Source: Viridothelium virens
Taxonomy: Eukaryota; Ascomycota; Dothideomycetes; Trypetheliales; Trypetheliaceae
NCBI GenBank assembly: GCA_010094025.1
Contig: ML991835.1
Span: 62,001 to 126,000 of the forward strand
Direction: 5' to 3'
Length of the DNA stretch: 64,000 bases
Part shown: positions 32,733 to 43,620 of the stretch, one piece after another
Position numbering within the stretch: the stretch's first letter is position 1
How the letters are laid out: each line of letters starts with the position of its first letter
The notes under the pieces: generated by a model
Databases searched by the model: none
The model's input: the letters and a program-made list of their open reading frames with translations, nothing else
What the model was told of the DNA's origin: nothing
Position numbers and translations under genes: made by a program

Positions 32733-33578
32733 ATGGTTCAGGAAACTCCCCTTATAGAGGGAGCTTGGTCCAAACCTGGCACTGGAGATCTGACGTCAGG
32801 TTCGCGCGAAGTTACAAAACACCTGCTATTCGTCGAAAATGCATCTCCACTTGCTAAACGAGTACGTCTGGACCATGTCCTCCTCACGAGTTCACCGGAG
32901 GAGCATGGCCCTGCGGTCCGTCAGAGGCCGGTGGTCAGAGCAAAGCGACAGTAATTCACAAGCGTCGCGCAGATGCAGCTCAGTCAAGTGATGACGAGGC
33001 CGAGAGTATAATTGTTACTGGCCGATCCGCAGGTTCAGATGAGGTGCGTCATCAAAGAGTGCCTCTCAGAAACACTGCCAAGGTGAAGAACACCTCTGTC
33101 AAGCCAGACCCTTTCAAGTGGGAGGGTAGTTGCTGCCGCTGCCGGAAAAGATAGCGACCACAATCCTGAGGCCAATATCTCCTCTTCGGCGCTCCCGAAT
33201 CTGAAGGCTCGCCCAAGACGGACGTCTCAGAAATCGTCAAAGATCAGTGCAGACGTGCCGCAAACACTCACTAAGCCTGCAAAAACAGCGGAGGAAACGC
33301 TCAAGAACCCAGCCAAAAGCCGCAATCGGGGTTCCAAGGCTCTGGGGTCCCTGAACAAAGAGAACGACAAGCCACCTCCCAACACCACCAAGCAGCCAGC
33401 AGCTAAAGTGACTGCATCCTCTAAGGAAACCCCTAAAATCTCAGTAGCGAAGGAGAAAGTAGGAGGAAAGAGCAAGAAGACCTCGTTCTCGGGGAGCGTT
33501 GTGGACGATATGTACGGGGAAGATGCGATGGAGATGAATGAGACTGAGACGTTGATGAAACGATTTGGAGCGCACTGA
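32733..33578 (+). CDS. hypothetical basic, low-complexity protein (tentative splice model)
   Basis: Coding character switches between frames across this stretch, and two introns repair it: 32862-32938 (GTACGT donor) and 33044-33107 (GTGCGT donor). The exons 32733-32861, 32939-33043 and 33108-33578 give 234 aa. The protein is Lys/Ser/Thr/Pro-rich with a short TPLIEGAWSKPG block near the start and an acidic end (SVVDDMYGEDAMEMNETE). The composition suggests a disordered nuclear or cytoskeletal protein. Alternatives are that the intron set is different or that this and 32195-32723 form one gene. If neither intron is real, the locus carries two frameshifts. No family is recognised. Confidence 0.4.
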
Positions 33579-33797
33579 AGGGCACTAGGAAAGCACAGAG
33601 CGTGGTTGAGCGGAGAGCCTCGGTCGAAGCCGTTCTGTAGGATGGCCAATAGTTCATGGGATTTTACCGTACAATCTGGTATCGGTGGTGGGCGTCAAAT
33701 CCGTCGGGAGTGTGTTTGATCATCTCCACGGTTGCTAGGTTGCAAGACTTGTAATATATGTACAGGAGTAATAAACAATAGTGGGTGCCTGCATGGA

Positions 33798-34886
33798 CTA
33801 CTGCGCATATTTACGCACAAGTTTCTTCATAATGCTGACAGCACCCGAGCGATAGCCACCTCCGAACAGCGCGTGATGGTTGAGATGATGATAACTAGGT
33901 AAAATGTCAGTACGAAGTGAGTCGATTAGGGGCGAACTAACTTACAGCTCATACAGAGCCACACGATCCTCGTATTCCTCGACGGGCTCCGTTTTGGGAC
34001 AAAGCTGGTGGTATTCTTTCAAGAAGGTTCCACCAAATCCACCAAACATCTTCATAATCCCCAGCTCATACTCGCTATGGGCATAACACGCACTGGGATC
34101 GAATACCACATCCTCTACTTCTCCTCTGCCGGCAATTTTACCTCGGGACGCATTGCCGCTCCACAGATCGCCATGTACAGCTACCGGAGTCACTCCCTTA
34201 CCATTGTTGAGATGCTCGTCACCGATCAATCTTGGCACGACCTTGGTTGCGGTTGTTGAAACGAGGTCATGCAATTCCTTGTCCTTGCCATTGCTCTTCT
34301 CGCTTTGTCGTACAATGAACATCAAACGATTCTGCGCATAGAATTCCGACCAGCTATCCTTATATTCATTTGGCTGTGGAGTATCTCCACAACACGTTGT
34401 AGCGGAAAATCCGAACATAGGCTTCGCATAGCCATCAGGAATAGGTGCAGGTGTCGTGTGCAACTTGGCGAGTTTGGCGGCGAGAGAAGGACTATCAGAT
34501 TTGGAGGAAGATAATGAGAGACGGCTAGAAAGATCGAGAAAGTCCGTAACGAGGAAGGATTTGTTTGGGGATTCGGCGAGTTTTCCCCAGCCGAAGCTCT
34601 GGGGACATAATGATGGGACAGCATGATGGAGGGCGTTGAGGGAGGCATGCTCGCCCTGGAACATAATCTCAGCCTCGTGTCCTATCCCTGTTTTCATAAA
34701 GTATTGCTTATCCGATCCATCGCTGAGCTTGGTGGTGATTTTGGCCGTTGAGGCAGAGCTCATCCCACCTCCACCGTGGGAGGAGACGGACGTGGAACTG
34801 GGATCCAATGAAAGGAGTTTGGCAATGGCGGAGTCGATCTTCATGGCGGCTGATGTACGAAGAAATTTTCCAGCTGCGCCCGACAT
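33798..34886 (-). CDS. fructosamine/ketosamine-3-kinase family protein
   Basis: Two exons, 33946-34886 and 33798-33894, give 345 aa. Members phosphorylate the sugar of glycated lysines (protein deglycation) or related ketosamines. Family features: a substrate-binding region with QYFMKTG and EAEIMFQGEHASLNAL, then PQSFGWGKL, the long LAKLHTTP helix end, the catalytic HGDLWSGN (His-Gly-Asp and downstream Asn), then FDPSACYAHSEYELG, where the DP Asp acts as the metal ligand. The last exon supplies YHHLNHHALFGGGY and the terminal helix. A second in-frame ATG (15 codons in) could also serve as the start. The protein is soluble and probably cytosolic. It is divergent from the STAND-N gene. Confidence 0.9.
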
Positions 34887-35475
34887 TTAAAATGGGAAAC
34901 CATGATGTCGGGCTTCCGACGCGCAGTGAAATTCCCGAAACCAAAGTGGTGGGGAGCTCCTGGGCGACTTACGACGGATGACGTCGGCTCTCATTGATGA
35001 CAGCTTGGCTTAGTCGAGTCAGGGATCCCCAGGGACCCAGCTCCTGCCCCACCATCCCGACATGACAAGAGACGGAAGGAATCATCTTGCTGCGCCGGTC
35101 TTATCTCCTGTGTCTTGAGGCATGAAATGTGAGCCTGAATTCGGGGCACAGCCAAGATGCAGCCTCGTCCGTCATCTGGCAGCATTCACTCTGGACTCTG
35201 GTCAGACAATACCAACATCCTGCTGCGGCAGAGGACACTCTTCTATTCCAACATGGAGCCTGACACCAACCCCCTTCGGTCCGGGCCTCACTCCACGTAC
35301 CTCGAATCCAAGATTCAGCTAAGAAGACAATGGGTCAAAGTTTGAGTCTCAAATTCTGTTAGGCACCTACCGCCTGTCGCTTTACCTTTCGTCCTCATTG
35401 TCTTTTCCTTTTCCTGGCTAACGACGTTAAGCAATCTGCATTGATTGGCCACAAGCAAGGCGAGCGCCTCTCAAA
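34887..35475. promoter_or_regulatory. divergent promoter between fructosamine-kinase-like and STAND-N genes
   Basis: About 590 nt between the two start codons, pyrimidine-rich just upstream of 35476, as common in fungal promoters. No specific motif could be assigned. Confidence 0.35.
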
Positions 35476-38264
35476 ATGAAGCTTTCCAATGTCGTGCCCT
35501 CCGTGGGCAAGGCAGCACCAGTCTACTCGAAGCTTAACTTTGGTTCAATGGCTACAGCTGCTGGTGTGCTCCAAGCATCTGAATACGCTCTTGTACTCTG
35601 GAGACAATGTCAGTTACGTATTTCACAAGAGTCGAGACTCAGACTACCAAATCCCACAGCCGAGCAAGCAACGCGTGGAAGAAGCAAGAGTACTAATCAG
35701 TTCCAGTCCGAGATTCCCCAGAACAATACCGTGGTCTCGCGAACGAGGCTCTGGCTCTTGCAAACGTATTACAAGACTGCGAGACCCTAGCTAGACATGG
35801 TCGCTTGAATCCTATGCAAGTGCAACAACTGCTGGAAAGAACAGAAGGATGCAGGCAGACGTTACATGATCTTGACAAGTTTCTCAAACAATATCATGGG
35901 GGACTTGCAAAGGGACACAAGACTATAAACAGGTTCAATTGGGCTGCGCAACGAGGTAGAGACATTAGGAATCGGTTGATTTCAAATGTGGTCATGTTGT
36001 CTGCATTTTTCAACAGTGTCAATACGGCCACGGTCTTCCGACTTGAGGCAGATACACGCGCCCATATGGAGCGGTTGTATGGGCAACAGCAACGGATACT
36101 GCACCCTCCCGAGCAAGAACTCAGTCGACGGCCTGAATGGAACGAACTAGTGCGTGATCTAGAAGACATGGGAATCACCGCAGAGGAATTATCAAGCAAC
36201 AGAGCATTCATTGTCGACTCCATCGTGAAATCGATTAGCCAAAGCTGGATGGAACAAAGACGTGAGGCAGAAGAAGGGCAGGCTGGATGGGATCCGTGGG
36301 CAGAGTACGAGGGGTCAATGAAGGCACATGAGTGCGATCCAGATGCTCCTCTAGCTTTGCCTGCTCCGGATCCCCTTTCCACATTGAAGACTCCATCAGC
36401 CGAGGCGGGGTCTGCTTCTGTGATCTCTCCTCCCCTGCCAATTGCTAATTCACCATCACATCAGCCATCACAGGATCCACCGCACAATTCTTCATCACCA
36501 TTTAAGAGGCAATCAAGTGTTGGGGTTTCTCCGAAAATGACGCCCAGTCAAGCTTCATCACAATCTGGCACTCAACCTGGAAGTCAACCTACAACCCGAC
36601 CGAAATCCAAATCTTCTCCAGGTCCTGGGATATTGTCCTCCAAACCACCATCCAAGGATGAGAATATTACTTCAACGAGAGATGCTTCAGCGCTTGACGA
36701 TCCAGAAACGCGTGTGAGGCTGTCAGGGCTCATACAACCAGGTCCTGCTGCTCATCACCGGCGATCTCGCTCTGGTTCCGTATCCCGAGATAGATGGGAC
36801 CTAAGAAGGCTATCCAAGGACCATCGTAGCTCTTCAGTACCCAGTCGCAGGCAGTCAATCATCCCTCCCGGTGAGGAAAGGCGCTCCTCCTTCGCGATTG
36901 CTTTCACGCCTCAGCAAGGAAGTAGTCCAGACATGGAGGGGAGAAATCGTTCGTCAGACGGGAGCGAAGCTTGGCAAAAAGATGCGGACCAACTGTGCCG
37001 ATTTTGGAACTGCCAGGACTGGTCAAGTTCGGCGCGCTTTCTGCAGAAGCTTCACACCTGCGGAAAACCACTTGGTGGGCCAAGACTTGCACAACATATG
37101 CTAGGCATTTGTGCGAGCTTTTCCGGCAGATTCGAGGAAGCCAAGGGCCATTTCTGGTCTGTGATTACACGTCCAATTCGATCTGTCCGTGATCTGGATC
37201 ATGCCGATATCGCGGCAGCTCGATGGCTTGGTGACGCTTGTCTAAATCTGGGCGAGGTTGAAGACGCCGTCTTCTCCTATGTGATCGCACTTGGAGGACT
37301 TCGCAGCTACGAAAATGCGCTGTATGACTTTGCGGCTTGCCAAATTAGAGCCGAGATCGAGGTTGTCCTCAGGATCACGAATGGAGCTTGGGAGGAAATG
37401 CTTTCTAGCAAAATGTACTCCGAGGAACGGAATTATGGCGGTGGCCTCTTCGACGCTAGCTTGATCACTGACGAAGGGATACATGAGCTATTGCCTGTGT
37501 TCCTGACTAGCTGCAAGCATCAAAACATGCAACAGGATTGCTTGCGAGGAATGTTTGACGAAATTTCAAATCTCGGACATGTTCGGGCCAGCGTAATTCT
37601 AGGCCGAGACCTTCATGCTGGAAACCCTTACGCTCTAACTTTCGTTTCTCCTGATGTTTTAGCAAACGTTACGCCACAAGATAGGAACTATTTCTTGTCT
37701 TGCGATCCGTTCTTTAGCGTATCACGCACTTCCCTGATCGCGTGCGATTTCCGTCAACCCAGTTATCTTACCGCGCCAAGTTCACACAACAATACGGATC
37801 ATGGTCTTCACACCGAAGGCACAAAATTAGACTACAAGACCGATAGAAAGGCTTCCTGGATCAAGAAGACTCTGACCGGCGGGCTTCCACTTCCTGGTTT
37901 CAAATTTATCCAAGTCAACTCTTCTACGCTCCTCTGTGCATACCTTGAGCCATGGAGACGTATCACATTCTACCGAACTTTTGCTATAACCATGATGAAG
38001 ATTCCCTCCTCGAATACGCACGGTGTCGTGGTACACGGCGATCCTGCTGAGGCGCTGAGGAAAGGTGCCATCGGATCGACCTCTGTGGCCGTCGAGCACC
38101 ATCCAATGACTACCCGGATCATAGACCCAATATGGCACGATCATCGCCGGCACCAGATCAACCTAAATGTTGTGCCAGTCATTAAGAAGTTTCTCAAGGA
38201 GGCGGAAAATCGGGAGAATGACACGGGCGATCACCAGGAAGGAGAGCACCACGGGGAAGATTGA
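35476..38264 (+). CDS. protein with fungal STAND-type N-terminal helical domain and TPR-like region
   Basis: Two exons, 35476-35608 and 35707-38264, give 896 aa. The 98-nt intron joins LVLWRQ to FRDSPEQYRGLANEA in frame. Residues about 20-135 form a helical bundle like the fungal N-terminal domain of STAND/NLR and related proteins (repeated Leu/Ala helices, LLERTEGCRQTLHDLDKFL, then WAAQRGRDIRNRLISNV). A Ser/Pro/Gln-rich linker of about 250 residues follows. Next is a region with TPR-like helical pairs (about 510-620: LAQHMLGICASFSGRFEEAKGHF and DIAAARWLGDACLNLGEVEDAVFSYV). The C-terminal quarter is unassigned. No NB-ARC or NACHT P-loop is present, so this is not an NLR itself. It may be a signalling partner. 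No membrane helix is seen. Confidence 0.75.
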
Positions 38265-38705
38265 GTGGGCTTCCCATTGTAACGTCCACTATTTTCTAAG
38301 CCATTCACAAGGCTCTTGGTTTCATACTTTGGAGGGTTACACATGTCATTTACAGATTTCTTGGCCATTGTGAGTTGTTCGATGCCATACCATACTTGAT
38401 ACCCTTCCCCGTTCTCATCGACGCTGTACTCGATCGACACAATCGCCAAATGATCTTCCACGCTGACAACATCATGTGTCATAAGACGGGAACGATTGTA
38501 GGCGTCAACAGATTTTTGAAAGAGAATAGGTCTGGGCGTTCCCTCGAACCTAGATGGGAAGATATTGGATACAGATTAGATGATTTCATCCGGATCTCTT
38601 TCGATGGCCGATATACTGACAGAGGGTCAGAAGGAATATACACAGGCAATATATCTTTTCCAAATGGATCTGGAGACTCGTTCTCAAGACGGCAAAATGA
38701 TTGAA
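38265..38705. other. convergent 3' intergenic region
   Basis: The STAND-N gene and the second CorA-like gene converge here. No gene is seen in these 440 nt. Confidence 0.4.
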
Positions 38706-40373
38706 TCATGCCTGCACAACAGTACTGTCAAGCTCCACACCCAGTCCAGAGTCTTTCCGTGACCGAGACCTCTTTTTTCTTAGCACTCTTCGCACCCAAT
38801 CCCCGCGCCAGCCAGAAAGTCGGTCATCGCCATCTCCATTCCCATCGAGAGGTTCCTCGTGCTCACTATCATTCCCGTCTGGAGCAGACCCCCGAGTTAC
38901 AAAACTCCTCATTCTCTGCTTGACTTTCGCTCTCTGCCGCCTGTTTTCGACCTGCCTGCGAATTGTCTGGCGTTTAGTGATGCCAAACCAAAGCGCGAAA
39001 ACGAGGGCAGTGACGGGAATGGTAAAAGCCCAGAATGTCCAAAATTGGGACTGAATGACTGGAGACGAGTTCCATTGGAACCATGGCGACGAGAAAAATG
39101 TCGCGAAGAAGGTGCCGGGCAGGAATACCATGGTCATGATGGCGATGGTCTTCATTGAGTCACTATCGTGTTGAGATGCGAGCGCAATGGTGCGTGAGTC
39201 CTTGGCTAATTCGATATTGGCGGTTGCGTCACGTTGCGTAATGAGGTTGAAGAGGACAGTAAGTTGGGTCTTGCTGCGCTCGCGAAGAAACTCAATGTAG
39301 ACTTGATTGGTCTCGATCGTTAGATCCAGCAAGCTTGCCGCTTTGCGCATGGATTGAAGGTCGAGGCTCCCCTCAGAGGAAGTGCACGAGTCCTGGGTAG
39401 GCTCGTATTCGAGCAGAGCGTTCAAAAGATGCTTGGCGATCGAAAGACGGCGCGAGTGCAGTGATAGGTGGACGACGACTTTGCTCACCTGACGGGTCAG
39501 GGATGCGAGATTCCCGTTATCATCCACCGGTTGGTCAGCTTTGATGAAACGGCTAGACGAATTATCAGTCCATGGACTATAGTTAGTTTGGTCCTCCACC
39601 AGGAAGATTGATCTTTCACCGTTGTGGATGTTTGTATGGACAAGACCCGTCAAATAGATGCTCTCGACAAACGCCAGAAACAGGGGATGGCCGACCAGTG
39701 ATTTCTGCCGTTCCATCTCGGTTTTGAGGGCAGTGTAGATGAAATTTTGAGGAAAACTTATAAGAATTGCGCGAGTTGATCTGGTCTTTGGGAAGAATGT
39801 CCACGCAAGCATGTATGACCCTCGGATACAGATAAGATAGCTTCGTGGAGTATCATTCAGTTCCGTTTCATATCTTGGGCAGGTCCAACCTGAACGCAAG
39901 CCTGGCACTTGAGGAACAGCTTGTCCGGAATTTTTGGAATCATGAGGTAAACTGTCTCCGCTCACAAAGGTTTGTCTCTTTTGTAAAATACTCGAGCCAG
40001 TACTTTCAGAAATTGACTCTCCGAGGCAATAGAAGCCGTCTACACCGCGGGTCATTGGATACAACACATAAGGGTCCAGTCCGCATTGATCGAAGACAGA
40101 ATCGAAAGCCTCGCGAGAAATCTTCCACTGGAAAGATTTTGTACGTTCAACGTGAACGAGAACCAAAGTGGCAGACCTGCACGCAGTGGGTCTTGTTGGG
40201 AGTGAGGGGACAAAAGCATTATGGAGGTTGTCTCCTTGAACTGTGGAATAATTGATTTCGACATCTTCTTTTCCGTATTCGAGGATTTCAACTCGCTCAA
40301 GATTGGTTCCAGATCCCGTAAACGTTTGTCGCATTGTATAGATGCCTTTCGCTTTTTGCCGTAACCCTTCCAT
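38706..40373 (-). CDS. second CorA-like two-TM protein
   Basis: A single exon of 555 aa from the ATG at 40373. The frame runs about 22 codons further upstream without an ATG, so a short upstream exon is possible. A soluble N-terminal domain of about 390 residues is followed by a helix ending in DSMKTIAIMTMVFLPGTFFATFFSSPWFQW, the CorA-like TM1 and loop signature, then TM2 (FWAFTIPVTALVFALWFGIT) and a very basic Arg/Lys-rich tail with an acidic patch. As in the first CorA-like protein, the canonical GMN loop is absent and replaced by the fungal SSPWFQW type. Such proteins are often expanded in plant-associated ascomycetes. Function in cation transport is plausible but unproven. Confidence 0.85.
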   Translation of the reverse strand: MEGLRQKAKGIYTMRQTFTGSGTNLERVEILEYGKEDVEINYSTVQGDNLHNAFVPSLPTRPTACRSATLVLVHVERTKSFQWKISREAFDSVFDQCGLDPYVLYPMTRGVDGFYCLGESISESTGSSILQKRQTFVSGDSLPHDSKNSGQAVPQVPGLRSGWTCPRYETELNDTPRSYLICIRGSYMLAWTFFPKTRSTRAILISFPQNFIYTALKTEMERQKSLVGHPLFLAFVESIYLTGLVHTNIHNGERSIFLVEDQTNYSPWTDNSSSRFIKADQPVDDNGNLASLTRQVSKVVVHLSLHSRRLSIAKHLLNALLEYEPTQDSCTSSEGSLDLQSMRKAASLLDLTIETNQVYIEFLRERSKTQLTVLFNLITQRDATANIELAKDSRTIALASQHDSDSMKTIAIMTMVFLPGTFFATFFSSPWFQWNSSPVIQSQFWTFWAFTIPVTALVFALWFGITKRQTIRRQVENRRQRAKVKQRMRSFVTRGSAPDGNDSEHEEPLDGNGDGDDRLSGWRGDWVRRVLRKKRSRSRKDSGLGVELDSTVVQA

Positions 40374-41264
40374 GATCGGCGTGGACAGCGAAGCTGGAGG
40401 GCCAGGTTGTCGGGGAACTTGCAGGACTATTCTATTCAAGAAGACGAATACGTGCTTTTAGATTGTCGAATACCTGACATGCCAACCTGCGTAGGCTTCA
40501 ATGAGGGTTAAAGCGACGACGAAGGCGGCATCACCACAGCCACCAACTGTGTAGGTTTGAGTGTGGATAATTGTTCACGTCGTGGTACCTGAGCAGTTAC
40601 ATTACGCGCCTCTATGGGTCCCATTGTGGCGCAAGTCCTTTAATGCATCTTATCAGCTGCCTTCAGTCGTCCTATGGAAGTGACATGTTCACATTGTGCG
40701 CAGTGCACAGGCTTCCACTGTGGCTGAGTTCCAACGTGATGGTGTGGTACTTTAGCTGGGCAAAGGCGAAACGACATGGACTTCAGGCGCGACACTCACC
40801 ACCTTGCGTTACAACATGCCTAATTGCAAGATTATGCTCTCCCGAAGCGCCCGCAAACCGTTTTCATACTCTTTTTTATTTTCAAAAATCCTCTGAGACG
40901 GTAGGCGTGGACCAAGCTTCGGCTGGGACGGATCGTCTCATGGATACGATAGCCTCATTTCCCTAACGCCACTCCCTCCTTCCGGTTAGGTCTATGTGGC
41001 AGCCGTTGATGCCATCAGTCAGTGGCTGACGATAGAATAATGTATTGATGTTGTGTAAATAACTGAAGGCACATTCCCCGCTCCTTGAGTCCTCTCTCCC
41101 TATTGGACTGATCCCCAATAAGAAATTGTTGTAGGTCAAAATTGGGGCCAAAGGTATGTAAAAGGGTTACAAAGTCCGCTACGTCATGGCGCTATCTTGT
41201 GGCGTTTTCCTTCACTACCGTCACCTTCGCCTCTGTTCTTTTCTAAAATTTATCATCACTTCCC
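40374..41264. promoter_or_regulatory. divergent promoter region
   Basis: About 0.9 kb between the CorA-like gene and the small membrane protein gene. The open frame at 40571-40966 has no recognisable content. Confidence 0.35.
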
Positions 41265-41549
41265 ATGGAGGACAGGCAGCGAGGATATGCGTCTGGCGCA
41301 GCGCAGTCCTCCGGCCTGAATGCTTCTCTGCTCAGTAAATATAAGTTTGTCTTGCTCGCAGGTTGCTATGTTGCGGCAACGGGTTTTGCATTCTTGCGCG
41401 TTCATCGCCAACCGTACAGCAAGGCCATCAAAGCCGAGCAATATGAGACTATCTTCAAAGGCACGACATTGATAGCTGTACTTGCTGGAATCGCTTTGAA
41501 TGGTGGGGATCACAAATCTCAATCACGGAGCCAAAAGCAGAATCATTAA
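41265..41549 (+). CDS. small two-TM membrane protein, 94 aa
   Basis: A single exon with a good start context (CCCATGG). It has a short polar N-terminus, a first hydrophobic segment (FVLLAGCYVAATGFAFL), a basic loop (RVHRQPYSKAIKAEQY), a second segment (LIAVLAGIAL) and a polar basic tail. This hairpin layout and the Lys/Arg-rich loop are typical of small organelle-membrane proteins. I do not recognise the family. The coding character (no bias break, plausible topology, upstream pyrimidine tract) makes it likely to be real. Confidence 0.6.
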   Translation: MEDRQRGYASGAAQSSGLNASLLSKYKFVLLAGCYVAATGFAFLRVHRQPYSKAIKAEQYETIFKGTTLIAVLAGIALNGGDHKSQSRSQKQNH

Positions 41550-42153
41550 ATTAGCAATGGATTACCTCCACCGATGATAGACGCCTTGTACGCTTCTCAC
41601 CAGGAGTCTAGACTGAAAGCCTTCGAAGTACCTCAGACAAGAGGAGAGCCTTCGGAAATAGAAAGCTGACCCGTCACTCAGTCGCATCTATCTACTACGT
41701 TATCCTTTCGGGATAGACATTCGCCTGTAAAACTCGAAGTCAATCGTCCTAGTCAATTATTCTGCCCCTGGTGCTACATCGGAGGCTTACAATACCGACG
41801 TTGGGGAAGATAATTGCACCTCCTTGCATACTGAAGGTAGGACAGTTTTCTCAGCTCTTCAACAGTCTCCTACACCCTCATGCTCTCGATTCAGTACGCG
41901 TCAGTCTCCATCTTCGGCTGGATTGAGATCTATCGGAGTGCCATATCCGTCAAGACCTACATCTTTTCGCTGCCATTCCAATCGATATCATCGGAATGTC
42001 ATGTCCTAGGCTCAGGATGTTCTTCTGCAATATTGTATATATATCGGCCGATCTTCCCGAGATCTCAATCCCAATGCCACGGTCCAGACTTTGATCCGAG
42101 ACATCGAAATTACCCAGTTACCCATTCGAGAGAACGGACTTTTATCGATAACA
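41550..42153. other. intergenic region
   Basis: About 600 nt upstream of the secreted protein gene. Nothing is recognised. Confidence 0.35.
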
Positions 42154-43620
42154 ATGGATTTGAACATTATCCATGTACTTTTCTGTTTGTTTGCGATTTG
42201 TTGGGGACTTTCAAAATCTTTTACTCTAAATAATCTCGATCTCCACAAGCCTTTCCCACCGCCAATTGACCATACGTCCGCTGTTCACAAACTTTCGACA
42301 GACTCTACACCTTACGGAATGGGGAAAAGAGGCCAAACAGCGACCTTCTCCAACGGACAGGCTTGCGGTAGCAGCCCGATAAATAGCGATTGCGATTTCG
42401 ATATATTGCAAGACGAGCAAATAGGCTCGATTGATGCCACATCTTATCCGGATTTTGACCGACTCTACGCGAGCACAGCAAACATTGTCATCGCTGATGA
42501 TATGCCAGCTCTATCCGACGACGATGATGGAGTGCATTGCCCGCGAGGCCAACATTGCAAGAGGCAAACCGCTCCGATGTCATTGTATGAAGAAGTCCTG
42601 CTCCGTTTCCAGAATGTGGGTGCTTCGTCTGTTCTTCGAGGTTGCTGTGTTGCACATTTGGCTTCTATTGTATTAACGTACTAAACAGAGTGTCACCCAA
42701 ATAACAGCTGCTGCAAACCAAGCGTACAATAACAGCTCCAATACGTTAATATGTACTGATTTGACCGCACTCACCGCATTGCTGTTCACTGACTTATGGA
42801 TCAGACGGCTACAACGATACTGGCCCAACCCCACCCTCTGGCACTACCCTCTGCTCTCCACTCATCGACCCCTGGACTTGGTGCGACTCCAGCGGTCAAC
42901 CTATTGCCGATACCATAACTACCTCCACCATCCCACCCTCGCCCTCCATAAGCAATAACACCACAGTCAGCCACTATGTCACTTGCAGCACCGCCTCAAG
43001 TGCCTCCTGTCCAAATGCCACCTTCGCGGCCATCACGGCTATTCAGGGAACAGCAGTTCTGCACCACGCTCTGAATGGCAACATATACTCCTTCAGCGAG
43101 ACCAATTTCCAGCCCACCGATAACTTGACAGTCAGTGCGCTGTTTGCTGGGAACGCGCCATTCATGGTAGCTTCATCCAAGGGGTGGCTGCTACATACAT
43201 ATGCAGATACGCTAGCAGCGTGGGGGGTCGGGAGGCTGAGGTTGAGCGACCCGGAGAATATGCCCGTGACCTCGTTGCCTGTGTAGGTACCTCTGGCGCC
43301 TGAAAACCTGACTTGAATTTATACATGAATATGACAAGACTGAACACTGCGATAGGGCGCTCGTGCCTGCGGCGAGTCCGGTGAAGGCTTCGTCGGCGCC
43401 TCAACCAAAGTCGGTCCTGACGGCGGTGGACACATCGGCTCGGGTCTACTATCTCGTCACTTGTAGCTATCAGGATGCATATTCAAAGATCTTTTTGGCA
43501 ACGAGTCTGGTTGATGGGCCAAAGAAGCTACTTGATTCGAGCTTGGTGGGGAACGTGACGGGAGAAGTACCTCGGAATTGTCAAGCAGTTGGATATAGCA
43601 CGGGTGACGGTCCTTTGTAG
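42154..43620 (+). CDS. secreted protein of unknown function with dibasic sites
   Basis: Four exons, 42154-42615, 42689-42752, 42805-43282 and 43356-43620, give 422 aa. The start at 42154 begins a classic signal peptide (MDLNIIHVLFCLFAICWGLS); an in-frame ATG further upstream would bury it. KR sites follow MGKR and HCKR, both good Kex2-type cleavage sites, the first within the N-terminal 60 residues, suggesting a propeptide. The mature part has several cysteines (QACGSSPINSDCDFD, HCPRGQHC, TLCSPLIDPWTWCDS, VTCSTASSASC, YLVTCSY, RNCQAV) and Asn-X-Ser/Thr sites, fitting an extracellular disulfide-bonded protein. It is not a known enzyme family as far as I can see. Introns 1 and 3 are 73 nt. Intron 2 (42753-42804) is the least certain junction. 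Confidence 0.65.

Noticed and set aside
32733-33578. Frameshifted pseudogene
   Set aside because: Two introns with good donors (GTACGT, GTGCGT) restore one frame throughout, so a spliced gene is the simpler reading, though not certain.
33227-33649. Minus-strand 140-codon open frame
   Set aside because: It mirrors the Lys/Ser-rich plus-strand exon; composition is that of an antisense shadow.
40374-40439. Extension of the second CorA-like protein to 40439
   Set aside because: It would need a non-ATG start; the ATG at 40373 is adequate, and an upstream exon could not be fitted in phase.
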